From Rhypophila decipiens (lineage: Eukaryota; Ascomycota; Sordariomycetes; Sordariales; Naviculisporaceae), in the NCBI GenBank assembly GCA_033297075.1, contig MU858166.1:1-64000 (forward strand): 64,000 nucleotides of DNA, given 5' to 3'. Position numbers and translations under genes: made by a program. How positions within the stretch are numbered: the first letter of the stretch is position 1; each line of letters opens with the position of its first letter. The notes under the pieces are model-generated. The model did not search any database. It saw only the letters and a list, made by a program, of their open reading frames with translations, and was not told where the DNA came from. Below, in pieces: positions 58,328 to 64,000 of the stretch.

Positions 58328-60448
58328 CTACATCCAATTATCGACGAGCCCTTCAAAGTCCCGATTAAGTATCTCACCTGAAAACCCGTGCGCGCAAGGC
58401 TCAAAATTCAGACTCAACTTACGACGCACGGCAGGTTCTTGATAACCTAAACGCCGCCGCGGCCAAGTCTGTGTATCCAAGTTCTTCTTCATCGGCACCT
58501 CTTCCATCGACTCCTTATCCCTCGATATCTTTTCCATCAACTTCTTCTCCATCGGCTCCTTTTCCATCGGCTCGTTCCCCTTCCCCTTCGAGATCCAAGG
58601 CAACCAGCCCTGAAGGTCCTCAGCCAGTGTCTCAATGACATCATCCTCAACAGCACCCCTCTGATACGTCAAGTTAATGACCATGTCCCCGCCGTTGACT
58701 GTAAAAACGCTCAGATGAATCGGTGAACCAGTTCCTCGCGGTGAGACGGCAAGATTTGCGCGTTTGATATAAAACCTCGTGTTCGCGAGTTTATCACCCT
58801 CTTCCTCTTTCTCTTCCATCTTGGCCGTCTCCGCCATCTTGACCATGCTGAAATTTTCATCCCAAGGCTTCGGAAGCTCGGCATCCCAGTCTTTAAAGAC
58901 GATTCCGTGTCTCTTGTTGATAGGAGTAGGAGACGGATTCCTACGGTTCCAGCCCAGAGACGGATAAGGACCATCCATCTTCAGATTCTTCTTCATCCAG
59001 GGGGCTTGTTGCGGAGCGGGCGGCAATCCAATCTGACCATTGACCGCTCTAGCTGTTTGACGAACCTGCCTCTCCAGCTCGTCCACCACGGTAGGATCAA
59101 GACCGTCCATGGTCACCAGGTTATTGACCTGGAATGCGGCGACTCCCTGTGGGCGCTTCGATGTTTCCTTGGTCTGCTTTTTCCAGGGTGAGGAAGACCT
59201 ATCAAGAGAGGTCTCCAAGTCGTTCTCGGCGAGCTTCGTCTCGATATTTGCCCGCACGTTGGCTGTCACTTCCCAGATGCTTGACTTGAGTTCGGGGCCT
59301 GGAGGTTCCCCGCCTGGTTGTCGTGGCGGCTTGGCGGTGAAGGTCTCGATTGTTGGCCAGATGGTAACCGAGGAAATTCTGTGTTCTTCCAGAGAGCGAG
59401 CACGAGAATACCAGGAATCGGATCTTGCCTTTATCTTGGCGACGGACTCGGAAGGGAAAATGTCGTGCGTGACTTGACCAACGACGTTCATCATCGTCTT
59501 GGCTGGCCCTTTTGGCTGGTTCTGGTGGCCGACGAGGTTGGCAGTGTCCTGCTGGGACATGTGTCGGCGGAGGTCGATGGTAGTGACGCTTTTTAGGGCG
59601 GGAAACTCGGTGACGGGTATTTGCCGGGCGAGGGAGAACATTGTCATGGCTTGTAGCAGTGCTGTTATGGTCACGGTCCTGTTTCCTGTCTCCTCCTTTC
59701 GGTGTCTGCACTCATCCAGCACGGCCTCGACCACGTGGCATGAGATGAACACTGTCTTGAGACCTGTCTCGAATGGCTGACCGGTGTCGACCGGTGACCA
59801 GGCATTGGCGGAGGAGGCTAGGCGCAAGGAATTCGGGGCATACTTTTTCCACAATGATACTCCTTTTGAGAGCAGGGACTCTCTTGGTGTGGATATGGGA
59901 GTTGGTGTGGTGGCTTGCAATCCGCGACCAGTTGGGACGTGATTCCAACCTGTAATGGGGCCTTTGAGGCTGCAGCGGCGCGAGTGACAGTTGAGGTTGT
60001 GTAAAACGTCTTTGTGGAAGATCTTGGCGCATTTTCCGTCAAATTTGGTCGAGCTGAATGTGAAGAAGGCTTCGAAGACGTCGCTCAAGTGTTGGCGGAG
60101 AACGATGATGAGCCATTCCACTCGTTCGTCGACGGAGGTGAATGCAGTGTTTAACTGGCGTACGAGGATCTGTTGGCGAACGTCGTTGTAGTCTTCGGTC
60201 CGTTGGACAAACTGCCATGTGATGAGTTGGTCGAGATCGAGCCCAGGAACGAGATTCCAGGATGGTGACCCGTTGCCTTGGTTGTGGGGGGAGCCTTGAC
60301 ACAAGGGATGGCCAAGAACGGTGGAACAGACGGCGCGCTGAAAGAGGTTGGCCAAATCCTTTTGTCGTGTTGGGCTCTGGAGGAGAGATGGGATGACATA
60401 CTGGCAACCGACGGTAGCAACACTGCCGTTCCCGTGGTTGAGATCCAT
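58328..60448 (-). CDS. Alcohol-acetyltransferase-like protein with altered catalytic motif
   Basis: This is a single exon for 706 aa. The overall layout fits the fungal alcohol acetyltransferase (AATase) family, a CoA-dependent acyltransferase fold: WLIIVLRQHLSD before the active-site region, and TALLQAMTMFSLARQIP with VTTIDLRRHM in the second half. The expected H-x-x-x-D-G motif reads SSTKFDG (132-138), so D137 and G138 are kept but Ser133 stands where the catalytic His should be. The C-terminus has a run of PMEK-like repeats at about 626-655 and no membrane segment. If the His is truly lost, the protein may be catalytically inactive or have a changed function. The family call is moderately sure. 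Confidence 0.7.
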   Translation of the reverse strand: MDLNHGNGSVATVGCQYVIPSLLQSPTRQKDLANLFQRAVCSTVLGHPLCQGSPHNQGNGSPSWNLVPGLDLDQLITWQFVQRTEDYNDVRQQILVRQLNTAFTSVDERVEWLIIVLRQHLSDVFEAFFTFSSTKFDGKCAKIFHKDVLHNLNCHSRRCSLKGPITGWNHVPTGRGLQATTPTPISTPRESLLSKGVSLWKKYAPNSLRLASSANAWSPVDTGQPFETGLKTVFISCHVVEAVLDECRHRKEETGNRTVTITALLQAMTMFSLARQIPVTEFPALKSVTTIDLRRHMSQQDTANLVGHQNQPKGPAKTMMNVVGQVTHDIFPSESVAKIKARSDSWYSRARSLEEHRISSVTIWPTIETFTAKPPRQPGGEPPGPELKSSIWEVTANVRANIETKLAENDLETSLDRSSSPWKKQTKETSKRPQGVAAFQVNNLVTMDGLDPTVVDELERQVRQTARAVNGQIGLPPAPQQAPWMKKNLKMDGPYPSLGWNRRNPSPTPINKRHGIVFKDWDAELPKPWDENFSMVKMAETAKMEEKEEEGDKLANTRFYIKRANLAVSPRGTGSPIHLSVFTVNGGDMVINLTYQRGAVEDDVIETLAEDLQGWLPWISKGKGNEPMEKEPMEKKLMEKISRDKESMEEVPMKKNLDTQTWPRRRLGYQEPAVRRKLSLNFEPCAHGFSGEILNRDFEGLVDNWM
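58484..58573 (-). repeat. PMEK-like repeat inside the AATase-like gene
   Basis: The encoded peptide has about five degenerate units of the form [EKV]-[PLS]-M-[EK]-[EK] over 30 residues. DNA copies of CCATCGGCTCCTTTT and CCATCAACTTCTTCT type are visible on the plus strand. Confidence 0.6.
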
Positions 60449-61115
60449 CTTCAGTTATTGCTCACCAGGAGACGATTTGTCTCGGATAGCTGTCGTGTTT
60501 GTCTGGAAATATGGAAGTTCGGAAGACATCTAGGTTTTGAGCTGGCTGAGTGGGAAGCCGGAATGTCAGGTTTTAGGTTTCTCTCATGCAGGCCGTGGGC
60601 CCGAGATGCCGCAAGTCTAATCTACAATGGAGCTTCTTTATTTATTCACTTTTTTACATGTAAACCTTCCTTTTGTTAGTTTTACACCCAAATCACACAA
60701 TATTTACTCAAGAATCTTACCAACATGAGCTTTAGACATGAAGCAGATTAATCTGAAGTATCTGATCAACGGGTTTTGACAACGGTTGCAAGACTATGAG
60801 ACGGCAAAAACGCTGTACACAAGTCACTTTCTTCCGGAAGAATGTTGAGGGCCACAAGCCTGACACAACGGCCAGAGCTCCACTCCGACATGACAGGCTT
60901 GCCACCAAGAGAGAAAGTTCGTCGGATCAACAATTGAGTTTGGTTTCTTTCCGAAGGCTTTCACATTTGTGCCGATTGGCAGGCAGCTTAACCGAGGATG
61001 ATCTGTCCTGAAGGGTCTCCTCTCTTATATCATTCGGTCCTTCCCTCTCGCCTTTTCCCTTCCACTCACAAACACCAAAAACGCAAATAGTTGGAATAGC
61101 TTCAACAGTCACCTC
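60449..61115. promoter_or_regulatory. Divergent intergenic region, 667 bases
   Basis: It lies between the AATase-like start codon (-) and the possible 192-aa gene (+). It should hold the AATase-like promoter; no gene is seen. Confidence 0.45.
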
Positions 61116-61694
61116 ATGTCGCGCGTTCCTCCTCAACCGCTCCGCGAACAGAAGCACGACTGTGCCTGTTCCAAGTTCGAGATGACCCGCACGGTCAATC
61201 CACCCAGCATGGAGTCCAAATCGGAGCCTGTTACGGTCCGCGCTGTGCATGTCTCCAGACTGGCGACATCCAAGGACCATCGTGTCGAAAGCGAACCTAC
61301 TAAGACACCTGCCGCCGACCTTGCAGCTCCCAAAATGGATGGAGCTGACCGAGTCTGTCGGCTATGTGTGGCCGATATCAACTTCGGCCTGCTCATGCTC
61401 GCTCTTTTCTACCAACTGTTCGGCATAAATACCACCTCATTCGTCATCTTTCTCTACCCAGCGGCTCATTTTATGCTGCGCCCCTATTTGAGACCCGAGG
61501 ACCACCGGCACGCCACCATCTCGGTATTATCCATGTTCGCCAACCCGCAAGATAATTCCCACCTCCAGAACAGCTTGTGCGTCCTCATGGAATACACTCT
61601 CGCCTACAATTTCATGCGCGAAGAAGTGGAAGCTTCTCGTATGTTAAAAACATTCCTCCTCGCAGGGCAGCTGCCAGCCGGCAGGAAAAAATAG
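61116..61694 (+). CDS. Hypothetical 192-aa protein with a hydrophobic segment
   Basis: This is an open frame of 192 aa. Residues about 85-120 form a hydrophobic stretch (GLLMLALFYQLFGI and TSFVIFLYPAAHFML) that could cross a membrane once or twice. The N-terminal 75 residues are polar and the C-terminal part is helical and charged. I recognise no family. It may be a real small membrane protein or a chance frame; the only support is its length, the hydrophobic segment and a plausible promoter gap upstream. Confidence 0.4.
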   Translation: MSRVPPQPLREQKHDCACSKFEMTRTVNPPSMESKSEPVTVRAVHVSRLATSKDHRVESEPTKTPAADLAAPKMDGADRVCRLCVADINFGLLMLALFYQLFGINTTSFVIFLYPAAHFMLRPYLRPEDHRHATISVLSMFANPQDNSHLQNSLCVLMEYTLAYNFMREEVEASRMLKTFLLAGQLPAGRKK

Positions 61695-62014
61695 CCTTTT
61701 TCCCTACAATACCAAGCCACGCTTTCATGGGTCCCAGCAATCAAGCCAAAACCACCTTACACCACTACGGCGATGTGTTCGATTGACGGCGATGTGTTCA
61801 ATCGAGGGTTGTATTTGCGAGCAATTGTGGTCATGGGTGTTGACCCCGGAAAACGACTTTTTTGTACTGAAAAGTAGACCTCATAAAAAAAAAAAGGTCA
61901 GCCGCCAGGCACTTGGAAGCTCTTTATTTGGTGTTGGGATGTATTTATTTTCCTGCCTACCTCAACAACTATCAGACAGATTACATACCCCGACATGATG
62001 AAAAGAACTTGAAC
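61695..62014. other. Intergenic region between two converging frames
   Basis: These 320 bases lie between the 192-aa frame (+) and the F-box-like gene (-). A run of 11 A residues lies near 61886. Nothing else is seen. Confidence 0.45.
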
Positions 62015-63202
62015 CTAAATCTCGCATGTGAACTTGATCCCCCTTTCCGCAAACATGCGCTCAGCAACCGGAACCTCGTCTTCGTCCCAGAGCTCCTTGA
62101 AATCGTCCGCCCACAAACCAAGGCTGATATCCTTGAGCCGTTTCCAACCCTGTCCACCACCCTGGAGCGCAAGCGCAGCATCGACCGCGTGCTGCGGGCC
62201 GAATTGTTCGCAGTCCAGGGCAACCACCGGGCCGCCACAGGTGTACTTGAAGTACTCGACATTGGGGCACAGCTCGACCAGATTCAGCAAATCCTGGAAA
62301 TTAAGCACGCCATCAACGACAATTATATGTGTAACCATGTCCAACCTCGCAGTCGCCCTGACAGTTCTTTGCATGGTCATCCAGGTCGGCACACGAACGA
62401 TATCGCAAGACCAGAGCTGGCATAGGCGGAGCGCTTGGACACTCAAAGCAGCGCAACCCAGCAGGCCCTGGAAAGTGCTCATGGGAAAGCCATACTCCGT
62501 GTCGGCGTGCGAGAGATTGATCATCTTCAGTTTCGGAAAGGCTAACTCGCCCGGGGTCCAGAACACATCAGTTTGGAAGGGGAGGGGGCTTGAGTCCTCC
62601 ACGCCGCGCTCGCACAACAAAGGTACAAGAGGGTCGTCCGTCAAGATATCGTCGCCGTCGATGGCCTCGATGTTTGGGCACAAGCTGGTCATGACATCTA
62701 GGGTCGCGCAGTGCCCCAGGCGCCCCACTTGCGCCCGGCAATCCTCCCTTGATTGGGCCTCGAGACCACATGCCTGGCGCCGGGCGATGACTTTGTTCAC
62801 AACGTAGTCGGCCACTTCCTCCGAAATCACATCGCCATAATAGCCACTCGACTCCCCGCCGACGCGGAGAAATCGAACCAGCCGAGCCAGGTCCGGCCGA
62901 GCGAACAGCGTACGGGTGAGAAGCGTCGGTGAATGACGTGCAGCGGTGGGATCACGGTAGAGGCGCGCCGTGGTTAGCTCGTTCAGCCGCCGACAGGTGC
63001 GGTTCAGACTGGCCAGAGCGCGCACCCAGGCGGTAATCGGCGGTTTGCGCGATGGGTGAATGCACTCGCAGGCTGCGTCGCAGCTGCAGTTGAGGGAGAG
63101 GCAGGTCTGGCATGGTGATAGGCGGGTATGGTGGCAGAACTCGTCCAGGATGCTTTCGACAATTGCCAGGGGAAAGATCTCCAGAAATGAGCGCGGCGAC
63201 AT
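62015..63202 (-). CDS. F-box-like / leucine-rich protein of unknown target
   Basis: This is a single exon; I chose the Met at 63202 (MSPRSFLEIFPLAIVESILD), giving 395 aa, because the 63 residues upstream in frame look non-coding. The N-terminus resembles a fungal F-box start, with FPLAIVESILDEF followed by a Cys-rich stretch (CQTCLSLNCSCDAACEC), then LASLNRTCRRLNELTTARLYRDP, a typical F-box-like helix region. Leucine-rich segments follow (LCPNIEAIDGD, LKMINLSHADTEYG, LVELCPNVEYFKYT). Such proteins often recruit targets to SCF ubiquitin ligases. The F-box match is weak and judged by eye. The frame is long and certainly coding in style. Confidence 0.65.
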   Translation of the reverse strand: MSPRSFLEIFPLAIVESILDEFCHHTRLSPCQTCLSLNCSCDAACECIHPSRKPPITAWVRALASLNRTCRRLNELTTARLYRDPTAARHSPTLLTRTLFARPDLARLVRFLRVGGESSGYYGDVISEEVADYVVNKVIARRQACGLEAQSREDCRAQVGRLGHCATLDVMTSLCPNIEAIDGDDILTDDPLVPLLCERGVEDSSPLPFQTDVFWTPGELAFPKLKMINLSHADTEYGFPMSTFQGLLGCAALSVQALRLCQLWSCDIVRVPTWMTMQRTVRATARLDMVTHIIVVDGVLNFQDLLNLVELCPNVEYFKYTCGGPVVALDCEQFGPQHAVDAALALQGGGQGWKRLKDISLGLWADDFKELWDEDEVPVAERMFAERGIKFTCEI

Positions 63203-63566
63203 GGTGGCTTTTGTGTTTAGCAGATGGGCATGTACAAGCGTTGGTGGAATTCGTGAATTGTCTGCACCTTCACGAAGGGGAAACGGAGCAGAGGATATTA
63301 GGTTTGGAAGTGTGGAGATGGCTCGTAGACATTCCCACCTCCTCTCTCGATGAAGACCCACTGCAACGCGAAGGGGAGTCGATATGACCATTCACGATCC
63401 CCACTCCATTCCCATCTCCTCTCCTCGATGAATACCCACTGTAAAGTGAAGGGGAGTCGATACGACCATGCTCCAGAAAGGACCCTATCAGCGTCAGCTC
63501 CCTTCCAACTGAACAGAAACGCATCACATCCTCATATCATACCATGGTCTTGATAATAATCTATAA
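63203..63566. promoter_or_regulatory. Intergenic, promoter side of the F-box-like gene
   Basis: It holds the promoter of the F-box-like gene and the 3' flank of the right-edge gene. It contains a direct repeat at 63330-63469. Confidence 0.5.
63330..63469. repeat. Direct repeat, two ~62-bp copies about 78 bp apart
   Basis: The copies at about 63330-63391 and 63407-63469 share GATGAA-ACCCACTG and GAAGGGGAGTCGATA blocks and differ at about ten positions, most of them transitions, plus one inserted base. They lie upstream of the F-box-like gene. Confidence 0.75.
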
Positions 63567-64000
63567 TTAAAATTTCTGGCTTGGGCGTGCGGCCGAGCCC
63601 AGCATTGCTTTGAGAACCTGGTTCTCACCTTCCAGGCGCTCGATCTTGTGCTGTTGGGCTATGTCCGGTCTGGACCAGGGTTCTTCATTGTCGCAGGTCC
63701 TGGTCCACCCTTGCCTCCAGCTGTGGCTGATGTGGGCGGAGGTGGCCATGGGCCATGGCGGTCCTCCGCCCACCTCAGGACGAGAACGGCCTCCAGTGCA
63801 GATCTTGGTGGTAGTAGCACATACTTCAATGAGAACTTGAAGGACCGAAGTGGGGAAAAGATCCATGTGAACGGCGGGTGGACATGGGTTAGTCGATCCC
63901 CAGCAATTGAAAGCTTTCTTTTCGAAGGGGCACTTGTGCTCGCTGGGTTCTCGATCCCGGAATTTGTTCCAGTAGGGCTCGAACTCGTCCGACCGACGCT
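63567..64000 (-). CDS. 3' end of a gene running off the right edge
   Basis: On the minus strand the frame is open from the window edge to a TAA at 63569-63567, at least 143 residues without a stop. It reads DEFEPYWNKFRDREPSEHKC at the edge and ends with a short coiled-coil-like segment (QQHKIERLEGENQVLKAML). I recognise no family. A shorter frame from the Met at 63866 is possible, but the open frame to the edge suggests that the start lies outside the window. A small intron inside cannot be excluded. Confidence 0.5.
   Translation of the reverse strand, partial: RRSDEFEPYWNKFRDREPSEHKCPFEKKAFNCWGSTNPCPPAVHMDLFPTSVLQVLIEVCATTTKICTGGRSRPEVGGGPPWPMATSAHISHSWRQGWTRTCDNEEPWSRPDIAQQHKIERLEGENQVLKAMLGSAARPSQKF

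Noticed and set aside
1..64000. CRISPR arrays, rRNA, bacterial insertion sequences
   Set aside because: No regularly spaced identical repeats, rRNA-like blocks or transposase genes were found; the window is fungal.

Overview
The window is nuclear DNA of a filamentous ascomycete (Pezizomycotina; a Sordariomycete is the best guess, but I cannot place it further). The signs are genes split by many 50-120 nt GT-AG introns, several with ctaac-like branch sites, and fungus-specific families: a killer-toxin-like GH18 chitinase, LysM proteins, Zn2Cys6, a NACHT/STAND protein and fungal acyltransferases. There are no operons, rRNA, convincing tRNA, CRISPR or intact transposons. I placed every splice site by eye from GT/AG sites, reading frame and family continuity. 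Exon lists are models, not transcript data.

Left part (1-14 kb): a secreted SMP-30/gluconolactonase-like protein, a 208-aa unknown, and a chitinase/LysM region. An intronless 1135-aa chitinase and a 671-aa five-LysM protein diverge from one 1.3-kb intergenic region. The chitinase has a signal peptide, two hevein-type chitin-binding modules, GH18 and a NucA/NucB-nuclease-like C-terminal module. Next to the LysM gene is a 250-aa protein that looks like the SUKH (SMI1/KNR4) superfamily, which includes immunity proteins against nuclease toxins. A GPI-anchor-type surface protein follows. This is the best candidate here for an undescribed system: a chitin-targeted nuclease toxin with a candidate immunity gene.

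Middle (14-30 kb): a Rad5/Rad16/HLTF-type SNF2-RING ATPase. Divergent from it is a 1140-aa NACHT protein that carries four C2H2 zinc fingers where fungal NLRs usually have repeats. Then comes the 1953-aa proteasome activator Blm10/PA200.

Right-middle (31-47.5 kb): a BAHD-like acyltransferase with an uncertain intron or frameshift, a 75-aa small conserved protein, an FAD monooxygenase converging with a CAP/PR-1-like protein, a 740-aa C2H2-like protein, and a same-strand pair of a Dal5/Seo1-type MFS permease and a TauD-type dioxygenase. That pair would fit sulfonate uptake and desulfonation.

Right part (47.5-64 kb) is gene-poor, with three successive gaps of about 2.9 kb. It holds a short Zn2Cys6 protein without an effector domain, an alpha-carbonic anhydrase, an alcohol-acetyltransferase-like protein with Ser in place of the catalytic His, a doubtful 192-aa membrane protein, an F-box-like protein, and the 3' end of a gene that runs off the right edge.
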